Assembly: GCF_002741035.1 (NCBI RefSeq)
Contig: NZ_CP016808.1
Span: 7,182,672-7,246,671 of the forward strand
DNA: 64,000 nucleotides
Origin: Paenibacillus sp. BIHB 4019
GTDB lineage: Bacteria > Bacillota > Bacilli > Paenibacillales > Paenibacillaceae
Reading direction: 5' to 3'
The notes below the pieces were generated by a model. It worked only from the letters and a program-made list of their open reading frames with translations. It was not told the origin of the DNA and did no database searches. Both the position numbers and the translations under genes were made by a program. Below are positions 25,264-32,582 of this stretch, piece by piece. Position 1 is the stretch's first letter; the number at the start of each line of letters is the position of its first letter.

Positions 25264-26682
25264 CTATATAGATAATGTGCCGAATGAATATCCTGAATCT
25301 GTTTCCACCTCAGCATAGGCCAAAACAAAAGCGTCGGCTCTGTCCGGAGACTGTAGCCCACGCTTCTTCATGTCCTCTTTACGCTCAAGGTATATCTTGC
25401 CGTTGCTGTTCATGCGCCACTTGCGCGTGGAGAGCTGAGCAATTAGCTTTTCATCGTCCGGCAGCTCCAGCACTCCGGGAACGCCAAGAATGAAATTACT
25501 CATATTCTCCTCAAGCAGCGATTTAATGCAGCCCCACATTTCAGAGCCTAGATTACCGTAATGCTCATCGCTTGCCGATGATCCATTATTTACTGGGACA
25601 ATGATATAACCCAATTGGCGCTCCTCATTAATTTCTCGCAGCCGATCCGTTACAGCTCCACCTATGCCGCTATCGTCAATCCGTATCTCTACCTCATATA
25701 TCTCAGGTCGTTCGGCTCGTGCCTCATCGATCAGGCGTAATATCCAACCTGTCGTTTGCATTGTGTCCTGTTTGTGATGATGACGTTCAATTACCGTCTT
25801 GCCGCCGATCCTGCCGTAAATGGATGTTTCATCGTCTCCGAAGCGAGCAATGTCCGCGCCTACTATCAGCCTGGTACCTACTGGCTGCAATCGAACATCA
25901 TTCTTCGCAAATTCAGCAGCCTCCAACGCTATGAACGAATTGGACTCACCTCTGGGAAACTCCCCGTCCACCCTTACACGAATAACGTCGCTGTCCTTGC
26001 CGTACTTGCTTTCCAGCATTGCAATGTTGCGCCTGCTCGTCCGCTTACTATCTCGGCTGGATACTCGCCGCGAACGGTAATTCTCGCGATCCTTGTTGTG
26101 CGAATCGTAAAACACCCCTGATGTACGTGTCGGGTTACCGCACATAACAAGCTTGTTCTCGTCACCTGACAGCGTACCAAGGATAGCTTCCATTATCCTA
26201 TCCTCTACACCTGATGCTTCATCAACGATGAACAACATGTAGTCTTCATGAAAGCCCTGCATGTTCTCCGGCTTCGTCGCCGTCCGGGCCGTTGCGAACC
26301 AGCGCTCTTCCTGCCCAATCATGTATATCTTCGTTTTCGTCCACTTAAGCAATTGCTTCACCTTGGAACCTTCAAGCCACTTGGCAATCTCGGCCCAAAG
26401 TACATCATGCAGCTGCTGGCGCGTCGGAGCTGTACAAATCACTTTAGGATTTGGTCGGCAGCACAAAAACCATATTACGAGTGCAGACTCAAACGCCGTC
26501 TTGCCGACGCCTTGCCCTGAACGGATAGTGGTCAAAGGCACCTCGGCAACATCCATCATGGCCGTTCGCTGCCAATCATCCGGGTCAAACTCAAGCATAT
26601 CTTCCGCGAAGGCCACCGGATCATCCCAGTATAGGTCGATGAGCTCGACCAGCGTTGAAACAACGTTATACGGTTTACTCAT
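25264..26682 (-). CDS. terL: terminase large subunit
   Basis: 472 residues. ATPase domain: Walker A RSGQGVGKT near residue 54, Walker B LFIVDEA near 150, coupling motif CGNPTRTSG near 180. Nuclease domain (RNase H fold): VGADIARFGDDE near 270, IDDSGIG near 330, and DRADAFVLA near 450 supply the acidic triad. It packages concatemeric DNA through the portal. Overlaps the small terminase gene by 4 bp. Confidence 0.95.
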   Translation of the reverse strand: MSKPYNVVSTLVELIDLYWDDPVAFAEDMLEFDPDDWQRTAMMDVAEVPLTTIRSGQGVGKTAFESALVIWFLCCRPNPKVICTAPTRQQLHDVLWAEIAKWLEGSKVKQLLKWTKTKIYMIGQEERWFATARTATKPENMQGFHEDYMLFIVDEASGVEDRIMEAILGTLSGDENKLVMCGNPTRTSGVFYDSHNKDRENYRSRRVSSRDSKRTSRRNIAMLESKYGKDSDVIRVRVDGEFPRGESNSFIALEAAEFAKNDVRLQPVGTRLIVGADIARFGDDETSIYGRIGGKTVIERHHHKQDTMQTTGWILRLIDEARAERPEIYEVEIRIDDSGIGGAVTDRLREINEERQLGYIIVPVNNGSSASDEHYGNLGSEMWGCIKSLLEENMSNFILGVPGVLELPDDEKLIAQLSTRKWRMNSNGKIYLERKEDMKKRGLQSPDRADAFVLAYAEVETDSGYSFGTLSI

Positions 26683-27422
26683 ACGCCTTTAACCTTTTCT
26701 TTCCGCTTCTCAGCAGCTTGCTTCAAAGCTGCTACCCAATCTTCAGCTTCCGATTTCTTGCCGCCGCCTTTCAGCTTCTCGGCTTCTGCTTTAGTCCGAT
26801 CAAGCTGAGCATGCATAAGCTCCAGCTTCGCCCGACGCTCATCATTCTCAGGAGCAGCAGACAAGAATTGCTTTATGGCGCTCCGCAGCTCACGCATAAC
26901 CAACACATCTGCCTTCGATGCATTCGCATGCTTGTCGTGTGCGAATTGAAGCTCCCATTCTTTTTCCGTTCCAAACTGGCCCGGCTTCTTCTTTTTCAGC
27001 ACCTTTGTCATGTCGTCCTTATCGGTGACATGCGTAATTTGCTGACCGTGCAGCAGCTTGGCTTGAAGTATAACGATATTACTCCAAATCATTTCGAGTG
27101 GGTCAGCATCCTCTATCTCCTTCGCGATCTGCAAAACCGCCTCTGGAAGATACTTCGCATAATATCCATGCTTCAAAGCATAGTCGTTGCCCTCTGGCCC
27201 TCCTGGGCCGCCGCTGTTTCCGACTGCGTTCTTATTCCCTGGCTGCCCGCCCCGCTTCCGCTTGACAGGTATCTCATCCCATTTATCGCTAAACTTCCAC
27301 TTCCGCACCAATGACGCGCTGATGCCCAATTCTTCCGCAATATCAGTCAGCTTCCGCTCACGACCGCTTTTAATCCATAGCCTCAATGCCGCCTCGCGGT
27401 TTGTACTACGCTCCCTTGCCAT
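26679..27422 (-). CDS. terS: terminase small subunit
   Basis: 247 residues. The N-terminus has a helix-turn-helix (KLTDIAEELGISASLVRKWKF, residues about 22-42) followed by a short GGxPGNKNAVGNSGG linker typical of PBSX-type small terminases. The rest is helical and ends with a Lys/Glu-rich tail. It recognises the packaging site and activates TerL. ATG follows a GGTGAGATGTA stretch. The packaging site is expected in or close to this gene. Confidence 0.88.
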   Translation of the reverse strand: MARERSTNREAALRLWIKSGRERKLTDIAEELGISASLVRKWKFSDKWDEIPVKRKRGGQPGNKNAVGNSGGPGGPEGNDYALKHGYYAKYLPEAVLQIAKEIEDADPLEMIWSNIVILQAKLLHGQQITHVTDKDDMTKVLKKKKPGQFGTEKEWELQFAHDKHANASKADVLVMRELRSAIKQFLSAAPENDERRAKLELMHAQLDRTKAEAEKLKGGGKKSEAEDWVAALKQAAEKRKEKVKGV

Positions 27423-27661
27423 TACATCTCACCCACCTCATTTTCCTATTCGTGTTGGATGGAACGCTCCACGCTCAATGGTAACGCTTTTGACGCGCTA
27501 TTCTTGCTTATGCTCGTTAACGGCGAACCACTGAATGAAGCTCCTCTTCTCCTAATATCTGTCTCTAGGGTGTATCATAACTGTAATTCTGTTACACTCG
27601 CCAAATCATACTTTTCCAGTAAAATCAAGCTTTTTCACCACTCGGAATGTTGAGTGTAACA
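27423..27661. other. 240-bp non-coding region upstream of the terminase genes
   Basis: No gene visible. It contains a 9-bp inverted repeat GTTACACTC (27591-27599) and GAGTGTAAC (27652-27660), 52 bp apart, directly next to the stop of a small tyrosine recombinase gene. It could be a packaging (cos/pac) region or a recombinase target; the sequence alone does not decide. Confidence 0.5.
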
Positions 27662-28255
27662 TCAGCCTATTTGTGTTAAACTCAACGCCTGAATTGACTC
27701 GTCCATCTCATCTTGCGTGAGCCCGATATACAACAAAGTCGTTGTCATATCCTCATGTCCAAACATTTTCATTAGTAACGCTAAATTGCGCGGATTCTCG
27801 GTATACATATGATAACCCCATGTCTTTCTGAGGCTGTGTGTTCCAATTTCCTTCAAGCCAAATCTGGCTGCTGCATCTCTTATCATTCGATAAGCCGTTA
27901 CACGATCAATAGGTTCACCAGCTGCCCCAGTCAGTTTCTTACGCTGGCGACTTGGGAACAAATACTCGTCGTCGTCTTTACTAGCAATGTAACGCATCAA
28001 GTCATCGCGAATTACATGATGAATAATAAACTTCTGCCGCTTCCGTTTCTTTCTCCTATTCTTCGTCTTTTCGGCAACGAAATTGACATGCTCATCTCTA
28101 ACGTCGCCAACCTTAAGCTTTAATAGGTCGGAAACGCGAAGGCCGCTGTGAATACCCATCATGAAAAATATATAATTCCTCTGACTGGATGCTTTGAAAT
28201 AATTAATCATGCCGTTCAGGATCGTTTTGTCCCTTATTGGCTGTACCTCTTCCAT
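27662..28255 (-). CDS. small tyrosine recombinase (catalytic domain only)
   Basis: 197 residues from ATG 28255 (GAGGTG upstream). The catalytic residues of the tyrosine recombinase family are visible: Arg in GIHSGLRVSDLL, HSLRKTWG with His and Arg, the second His in GHEDMTTT, and Tyr in TTLLYIGLTQ. There is no N-terminal core-binding or arm-binding domain. It is separate from the real integrase at 43224 and sits between terminase and regulatory genes, as in many Bacillus phages. The role is unknown; resolving multimers or acting on a site near terS are possibilities. Confidence 0.85.
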   Translation of the reverse strand: MEEVQPIRDKTILNGMINYFKASSQRNYIFFMMGIHSGLRVSDLLKLKVGDVRDEHVNFVAEKTKNRRKKRKRQKFIIHHVIRDDLMRYIASKDDDEYLFPSRQRKKLTGAAGEPIDRVTAYRMIRDAAARFGLKEIGTHSLRKTWGYHMYTENPRNLALLMKMFGHEDMTTTLLYIGLTQDEMDESIQALSLTQIG

Positions 28256-28287
28256 TACCACCACCTCGCAATATGAAATAAAAAAAA

Positions 28288-28307
28288 GACTCTCATTTAC
28301 GAGAGTC
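28288..28307 (-). terminator. terminator closing the Csd1-like cassette
   Basis: Minus strand GACTCTC-GTAAAT-GAGAGTC followed by seven T; the stop codon TGA of the gene at 28293 lies within the hairpin. It isolates the two-gene cassette from the recombinase gene. Confidence 0.85.
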
Positions 28308-28799
28308 CCTGAATTTTTCAATCTGATATTTGTACCACAACGGGCCGCTGGCTAACACATAAACAGGCTTAGGAGCCATATCTTCCGGCCAGCCTTTTTC
28401 TTCAGCTCGTTTCAGATAAGTATTCAACATTGATCTATTGGTATTGTAGTCCCAGCCCATTAATTCATATGCCTCTTTGTATCCGACTATGGACAATGTT
28501 TCTTTCTGACCGTAGTAGTAGGCCAAATAGTTATTGTCAAGGGGCTTATTGTTGAAATCCTCTATATCAAGCTGGGCCATTAATTCACCAAACATATCAA
28601 GCAGAGCAAGCTCCTCTTCTTTAAAATTATGAGTGTAATTGAATAGCTTCTCATGAATAATTGTGATGTACTTTGCAGGATTTCGTTTCAGTTTATCCAA
28701 GAACTCACTGGCGATGGAAGGATCATTTCTTCTAAACACCCGTTCTCCTAAAACAGTGGCTATTGCAATAAGGCGACCGAAAATCATCTCACGATTCAT
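28293..28799 (-). CDS. Cas8c/Csd1 C-terminal (Cas11c)-like phage protein
   Basis: 168 residues from ATG 28799 (GGAGGT nine bases upstream, TAATG overlap with the preceding gene). The first 105 residues follow the order of conserved features in the C-terminal helical part of type I-C Cas8c/Csd1: IFGRLIAIATVLGE, then a PSIASEFLDKLKRNP stretch, an acidic helix (LDMFGELMAQL), and YLAYYYGQKETL, comparable to the 'LLGRLFAVLE... GYYHQxQ' pattern. In type I-C systems this segment is also made alone as Cas11c. The last 60 residues look like a separate extension. No other cas gene is nearby. The resemblance is by eye. Confidence 0.6.
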   Translation of the reverse strand: MNREMIFGRLIAIATVLGERVFRRNDPSIASEFLDKLKRNPAKYITIIHEKLFNYTHNFKEEELALLDMFGELMAQLDIEDFNNKPLDNNYLAYYYGQKETLSIVGYKEAYELMGWDYNTNRSMLNTYLKRAEEKGWPEDMAPKPVYVLASGPLWYKYQIEKFRDSRK

Positions 28800-29092
28800 T
28801 ACGCTGTAACCTCCTCGCAAATCACGAAGTGAAACCGTGAGGAGGAATCTTCAAGAACCGGCTTACCTTTATAAATGTCAAGCTCGAACGGCTTACCCTT
28901 TGCATCATACCATTTAAGTTCGCCCGCAAGGTTTTCTGATAATTCAAAGCCTTCAGGAATGAAGTATTCCGCGCCTTCGTCACAATCCATGAATCCGTAA
29001 CTGCCGCAAAACTCCGTGGAATACCCAACCTCGTTCGTCAGCCCTGGCGTGTGATTAATGTTTATCCATTTATAAAGAGTTACTTTTTCCAT
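28799..29092 (-). CDS. unknown protein, first gene of the Csd1-like cassette
   Basis: 97 residues from ATG 29092 with AAAGGATGG upstream; 20 more codons are open before it but lie over the promoter. A beta-rich protein with aromatic and acidic residues (FCGSYGFMDCDEGAEYFIPEGF) and the final strand SRFHFVICEE. No known domain that I recognise. It has its own promoter (29131-29159) and is coupled to the Csd1-like gene by TAATG, so the two probably act together or in the same condition. Confidence 0.75.
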   Translation of the reverse strand: MEKVTLYKWININHTPGLTNEVGYSTEFCGSYGFMDCDEGAEYFIPEGFELSENLAGELKWYDAKGKPFELDIYKGKPVLEDSSSRFHFVICEEVTA

Positions 29093-29130
29093 GAAAACCA
29101 TCCTTTCAATGTGTTTTACTTGTTGAATAA

Positions 29131-29159
29131 AGTATAACACATTGTTGTACAAACGTCAA
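29131..29159 (-). promoter_or_regulatory. SigA-type promoter of the Csd1-like cassette
   Basis: Minus strand TTGACG (29159-29154), 17-nt spacer, TATACT (29136-29131), 40 bp before the start codon. The spacer carries the palindrome TTGTACAA. Near consensus, so likely to be active in the lysogen with host polymerase. Confidence 0.75.
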
Positions 29160-29197
29160 CAAAAGAGAAGGTTTCATTTTTCCAATCGTTTGGGATT

Positions 29198-29287
29198 TTA
29201 ACGCCATTTTCGGCGCTCTAATCTGTTACGTGGAGCTGCTGCTTGCGGTGCTAACTTAGCTGCCAGCCATTCTAGCCATTTTCCCAT
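29198..29287 (-). CDS. micro-protein, 29 aa, overlapping the Cys-motif gene
   Basis: ATG 29287 preceded by GAAGGAGGGG, an excellent ribosome site eight bases upstream. 29 codons starting MGKWLEWLAAKLAP: a Trp/Leu amphipathic helix then a basic tail rich in Arg. It overlaps the end of the preceding small gene in another frame. Could be a small DNA- or membrane-binding peptide; unassigned. Confidence 0.5.
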   Translation of the reverse strand: MGKWLEWLAAKLAPQAAAPRNRLERRKWR

Positions 29288-29426
29288 CGACTTTCCCCTC
29301 CTTCGCACATTTAGGAATGGAGCAAAATTGTTTCGCTCCATCAAACCTGCCCCATGGGCAGCCCCGGCATTGAGCCGGTTGCAGCTTATCATTTATCGCC
29401 GTCGGCAACTTGCGCGTATACCTCAA
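29256..29426 (-). CDS. small phage protein with four-cysteine motif, 56 aa
   Basis: TTG 29426 with GGGAGGC upstream. 56 codons; a Cys-x2-Cys-Pro-Trp-Gly ... Phe-Cys-Ser-Ile-Pro-x-Cys pattern (Cys20, 23, 35, 40) suggests a zinc knuckle. Very similar Cys-rich micro-proteins are common in Bacillus-type phages, usually annotated as hypothetical. The basic N-terminus may bind nucleic acid. Confidence 0.65.
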   Translation of the reverse strand: MRYTRKLPTAINDKLQPAQCRGCPWGRFDGAKQFCSIPKCAKEGKVDGKMARMAGS

Positions 29427-29645
29427 CCGGCTCGCCTCCCTTCTATATAAAAAAGAGCCGCCGAAGCGACTCCATAATTGTCCTTTCGTCAGCTGGTCGG
29501 GACACAATGATCCGGCCAACTGAACAAGGGACAAGTCAACCTTGTTTATAGGGTTTCCAACCCCACCTCTTCTCCACACGTTCGACGATTAACGTCTAAG
29601 GCTAAACAGCCCACCGCATGGCCGAGTCCTGCAACAAAAAAAGAT

Positions 29646-29714
29646 AAGGGATACAGCAGGAGTCTCCCGAGCTTTCGCTCTATTGACTCTACTGTATCCC
29701 TTGTGGCGTTTTTT
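29646..29714 (-). terminator. large two-tier hairpin terminator after the ArpU gene
   Basis: Arms 29646-29664 and 29685-29702 pair over about 18 bp (AAGGGATACAG on the outside) and enclose a second stem GAGC-GAAA-GCTC with a GNRA loop. A T-run follows on the minus strand (near 29640) and a second T-run on the plus strand (29709-29714), so it may act both ways. It marks the border between the middle/late regulator and downstream transcripts. Confidence 0.75.
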
Positions 29715-29743
29715 CGTAGCGGCAGGATAACGGCATTCCACCG

Positions 29744-30142
29744 TCATTTTACCGTCATTATTTTGAGCGATTCTGCTACAGACTCTATTCCCTTCTGGAG
29801 CTTCCGCTCTACGGTTCGATCATCCATCATTTCAGCAAAATGATCCACCGTTACTGCATGCTTATTCCCTTCGACATATCGATACTTTATTATCTCTTTC
29901 ACTTCTACGTCAATAATAAGATTTATTGCGCTGCTTAAATCCAGTGCTCTATTTTTAAGTTGATCGTATACAGCGCTCTGTTGAATCGAAAGTGTCTCCA
30001 AGCCGCGACGCTCAAATTCAGCAATCACGGCTTGGCACTTATGATACTGATTGAGTCGCTTTTTCGCCTCCTGGATATCTTCCTTTGAAGCGCTAGGAAA
30101 CAACTCTAATTGCTCACCTTTATCTAGTTCCAAAGCCATCAT
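29744..30142 (-). CDS. ArpU-family late transcriptional regulator
   Basis: 132 residues; ATG 30142 lies five bases after GGGGTGA (a second ATG follows at once). It has the ArpU/RinA-like pattern of phage late gene activators: an N-terminal charged helix (EAKKRLNQYHKCQAVIAEFE), a central helix pair, and the C-terminal sigma-70 region-4-like part (KEIIKYRYVEGNKHAVTVDHFAEMMDDRTVERKLQKGIESVAESL). The position just before the terminase genes fits control of late transcription. Confidence 0.85.
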   Translation of the reverse strand: MMALELDKGEQLELFPSASKEDIQEAKKRLNQYHKCQAVIAEFERRGLETLSIQQSAVYDQLKNRALDLSSAINLIIDVEVKEIIKYRYVEGNKHAVTVDHFAEMMDDRTVERKLQKGIESVAESLKIMTVK

Positions 30143-30160
30143 GCCTCTCACCCCTAAATG

Positions 30161-30242
30161 TGCTATAATGATTTTAGGTAGTGAGATTACCGCTTAAGCC
30201 CCTTTAACCACGTTCCCCAACGATTCGTAAAGGGGCTTTTTT
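30161..30242 (+). ncRNA. candidate small RNA opposite the early operon (promoter-terminator pair)
   Basis: On the plus strand, an extended -10 TGCTATAAT (30161-30169) is followed after about 30 bases by a perfect 11-bp terminator stem AAGCCCCTTTA (30196-30206)/TAAAGGGGCTT (30228-30238) and six T. A transcript starting near 30176 would be about 65 nt. There is no T-run on the minus strand. The RNA would be antisense to the 3' end of the 48-codon gene at 30194. No clear -35 is seen. Confidence 0.4.
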
Positions 30243-30340
30243 GCGTCCAATTCCAAATTTCCGATTTTTCCATCAAGCTGAATCAGCAGATTATTCAATT
30301 GCTCTAGCTGCTGGTGGATCGACGCTGTACTCTCTCTCAA
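30194..30340 (-). CDS. small coiled-coil protein, 48 aa
   Basis: TTG 30340, eight bases after the stop of the preceding gene; GAAGGG lies 11 bases upstream. 48 codons: HQQLEQLNNLLIQLDGKIGNLEL forms a heptad pattern (about residues 9-31), followed by KKPLYESLGNVVKGA. The 3' end doubles as the hairpin of the plus-strand small RNA. Moderate support. Confidence 0.5.
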   Translation of the reverse strand: MRESTASIHQQLEQLNNLLIQLDGKIGNLELDAKKPLYESLGNVVKGA

Positions 30341-30348
30341 TTTACGCC

Positions 30349-30561
30349 CTACCCTTCTACCCGTTTTAAAAACTCCGTTGCAAATCCACCACTGAATCCT
30401 TCCAGCTTAATAACTTCCGATCCACATAAATCCCAAGGTTCGGAGCATGTAGTCCATACCCTATCGGCATATTGTGGCCTACGCGCTTCATAGCAAGAGT
30501 GCATAACTACCTGTTCACCTGGTTTAAGCCCACTCTTTTTCAACTTCGGTTGTTTTCTCAT
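30349..30561 (-). CDS. conserved hypothetical phage protein, 70 aa
   Basis: Started at ATG 30561 (AAGGGAG upstream; the ATG three codons earlier is too close to it). The segment LKPGEQVVMHSCYEARRPQYADRVWTT then GSEVIKLEGFSGGFATEFLKRV is a pattern common to small Firmicute phage proteins of unknown function. Predicted small beta barrel. It lies in the early/middle operon between the 77-residue gene and the coiled-coil gene. Confidence 0.75.
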   Translation of the reverse strand: MRKQPKLKKSGLKPGEQVVMHSCYEARRPQYADRVWTTCSEPWDLCGSEVIKLEGFSGGFATEFLKRVEG

Positions 30562-30585
30562 TTCACACATCTCCCTTACTATTTT

Positions 30586-30819
30586 TTAGCCCCAATGTCC
30601 ATGACGCTTTAATATCTCCACAATCTCCGCTGCATACGATTCGTCCGTATTTATGACAATGTAACTGTTGTTGCTAGCTGGTGCCTTACCCTCCTCGATG
30701 CGCCGACTATCAATCGTCGCTCCGATGACTCCGATCTGCGCTCGTTGGGTAGCAGACAAGTAGGACTCCACATCCTCGATTTTATGCACAATGTATTTAC
30801 GCTGCATTCCTTTAATCAT
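30586..30819 (-). CDS. hypothetical phage protein, 77 aa
   Basis: ATG 30819 with GGGGGAAATAAC upstream. Mixed alpha/beta; contains the YIVINTDESYAAEIVEILKRHGHW segment, which recalls small proteins of the 'phage encoded, unknown' class in Paenibacillus. No membrane segment. It lies 25 bp upstream of the next minus-strand gene. Confidence 0.7.
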   Translation of the reverse strand: MIKGMQRKYIVHKIEDVESYLSATQRAQIGVIGATIDSRRIEEGKAPASNNSYIVINTDESYAAEIVEILKRHGHWG

Positions 30820-30882
30820 GTTATTTCCCCCATGTAATTGATTATTTATTGATGCTGTATCCTGCTCTACCCCTCTTATGAA

Positions 30883-30914
30883 TTGAATAATTCAGCAGTA
30901 ATGATAACTATAAT
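30883..30914 (+). promoter_or_regulatory. candidate plus-strand promoter for the micro-membrane protein
   Basis: TATAAT (30909-30914) with TTGAAT (30883-30888) 20 nt upstream; the spacing is longer than ideal. It precedes the plus-strand gene at 30956. Confidence 0.4.
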
Positions 30915-30955
30915 TTAAGGTGCAAAAATTTTTTTGGTAGAAAGGAGGGGTTCTC

Positions 30956-31084
30956 ATGAATTGGATAAAGAAAATCTTGAAAAACAATAGTTATAGGAAA
31001 GCTATTATCCGTAAGGTTGTCTTGGGCATCATAATTTCAATTATTGGAAAGTTTCTGTCTGATTTTCTTAGTGGGCTGCTGTAA
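30956..31084 (+). CDS. plus-strand micro-membrane protein, 42 aa (toxin-like?)
   Basis: ATG 30956 with AAAGGAGGGG five bases upstream, one of the best ribosome sites here. 42 codons: a basic N-terminus (IKKILKNN, YRKAIIRK) then a hydrophobic helix VVLGIIISIIGKFL. It is on the opposite strand to all neighbours, has its own TATAAT, and its stop falls in a GGCTGC/GCAGCC hairpin. This looks like a small type I toxin or membrane peptide, but no antitoxin RNA is certain. Confidence 0.6.
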   Translation: MNWIKKILKNNSYRKAIIRKVVLGIIISIIGKFLSDFLSGLL

Positions 31085-31112
31085 TGCAGCCTTCCTTTAA
31101 GTTATTCAATAT

Positions 31113-31469
31113 TCAAACGCTGTTCGCAAGATTTACCCATATAACCGCACCTTGAGGATGGATGTATGGTATCGGTTCTGGGTAGATTACCGGATTCGTT
31201 AACACCCAAGCTTTCATCTCGTGAGCACCGACTATGCTGTCTGGCTTTTGACCTACTTGGATACAATGCTTATTACGACTGTTCATGTATGTTGCAAGGG
31301 TTACATCCAAACAATCCACTAGTTCCACGGTGCCGAATATTTGACCACTACCGCTCTTGATAATAGCGATTGTTCCGCGTATATGCGTCCTACGGCTACG
31401 TATTTCCCACGTCTTTGCACCAGACAGGATTAGGTCAGCCCATTTGGGTTTGATGATGAGTCCTTTCAT
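31113..31469 (-). CDS. ASCH-domain (PUA-like) protein
   Basis: 118 residues, GGAGGA before the ATG. The start MKGLIIKPKWADLILSGAKTWEIRSRRTHIRGTIAI is the classical ASCH pattern (KPKW...GxKTWExR). ASCH domains bind RNA or modified nucleosides, and some are N4-acetylcytidine amidohydrolases. The Lys and Glu of the putative catalytic set (GAKTWEIR) are present. In phages their role is not known. Single-domain and stand-alone in the early operon. Confidence 0.85.
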   Translation of the reverse strand: MKGLIIKPKWADLILSGAKTWEIRSRRTHIRGTIAIIKSGSGQIFGTVELVDCLDVTLATYMNSRNKHCIQVGQKPDSIVGAHEMKAWVLTNPVIYPEPIPYIHPQGAVIWVNLANSV

Positions 31470-31483
31470 TCCGCTTCCTCCTT

Positions 31484-31717
31484 CTAGATGAATCCTCCCA
31501 CGCTATTACTGATAACCTGCTTGTCCGTTTTATCCTCTTCCAGCACGACGGCCGGAGCTGCCTGCATTACCGGCTGATGGATATTTAAACGGTCCCGATC
31601 TATAAGACGTCTTACATACTCGCTAAAACTGGCCCGCTTTCCCGCATGATCCAGCATCAATACATGATCTGGGTCATTCAAATTAAACTGCACACTTTTA
31701 TTGATTGTCTTACTCAC
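31484..31717 (-). CDS. ParM partner protein (ribbon-helix-helix-like)
   Basis: 77 residues from GTG 31717, six bases after AAAGGAGG and overlapping the parM stop by 8 bp. N-terminal strand KSVQFNLNDPD, then a helix pair (RASFSEYVRRLIDRDRL) like a ribbon-helix-helix DNA-binding domain, then an acidic/Ala tail. The arrangement actin gene followed by a small RHH protein matches type II partition operons (ParM-ParR), so it probably binds the centromere and links it to the filament. Confidence 0.7.
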   Translation of the reverse strand: MSKTINKSVQFNLNDPDHVLMLDHAGKRASFSEYVRRLIDRDRLNIHQPVMQAAPAVVLEEDKTDKQVISNSVGGFI

Positions 31718-32552
31718 CGTATACCTCCTTTGCAAATGTGTAGAACGCTACTGCGTTTGCAAAAGTCGGCGATACTCTCTTGCCATTTACAAGTGGATGA
31801 TATGGCGTTACGTTGGTATAGGAGCCTTGGAGAGCCTCAGCCACCTTATCCGCTACTCCTCCAATGACACGCACTGGATTATGCTTTCCCCATCTGTTTG
31901 CAGTCTTTGTTATCAGAGCCCGAGTCATTTCTGCAATATCCGGCTCTACATCCTGGTCCTTGCCAGTACCCATGCCGAAACCTTCAGTATCGGAAGCCCT
32001 GTCAATAAACAAAATTCGTTTGCCATCATTAAAGCATGTAGCCCAGTTAAACGTGCCGCCGCCTAAATCAGCTGTGTGGTAATATCCTGTCGGCGCTTCA
32101 AGCACCCCGGTTGATGCACACTCCGCAGCAACTTCAACGCGAGTGATATTAATTTTCTTACATATCCCATTTACAGTCAGTTCATGCTTTCCAAGCAGCA
32201 TTTTCTTGATTGCCTTTTTTTCTTCGTCGTTGTGCTTGCTGATCGGCTGCCCGACCACAATTGCATTATCTACATCATTCGAGTGGCGATGAATTGCAAG
32301 CAGCACCCGCAGCTTTGCGTCTTCATTTGCCTTCGTTTCCCCTTTAAGACTGCCGCCGTAATCACTTTCAAACTGAGCAATTGTGCCAGCAAAGCCCAAA
32401 CGGCCGTTGTACTTCCACTCCATGTCATCGTCGCCGAATACGTTTTTTAGCCTTCTTTCATGCCATTCGCCAATCGCCGAGTTGAATATAAAGGCTCCAT
32501 TACGGTTTACAACCTTTACATATGCTGTTCCGGGGTCAATTCCTATAATCAT
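31710..32552 (-). CDS. parM: ParM-like actin homologue
   Basis: 280 residues of the ParM/StbA actin family. Phosphate 1 motif GIDPGTAYVK at the N-terminus, phosphate 2 HTADLGGGTFNWA near 165, and the adenosine motif VIGGVADKVAEAL near 235. It assembles into filaments with ATP. It lies between dnaB and the partner gene. In a prophage this may position phage DNA or replicate centres, or act in a plasmid-like state. Length is slightly below plasmid ParM (about 320). Confidence 0.88.
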   Translation of the reverse strand: MIIGIDPGTAYVKVVNRNGAFIFNSAIGEWHERRLKNVFGDDDMEWKYNGRLGFAGTIAQFESDYGGSLKGETKANEDAKLRVLLAIHRHSNDVDNAIVVGQPISKHNDEEKKAIKKMLLGKHELTVNGICKKINITRVEVAAECASTGVLEAPTGYYHTADLGGGTFNWATCFNDGKRILFIDRASDTEGFGMGTGKDQDVEPDIAEMTRALITKTANRWGKHNPVRVIGGVADKVAEALQGSYTNVTPYHPLVNGKRVSPTFANAVAFYTFAKEVYGE

Positions 32553-32582
32553 TTGAAAAATCCCTTCTATTATAATAGTGGG

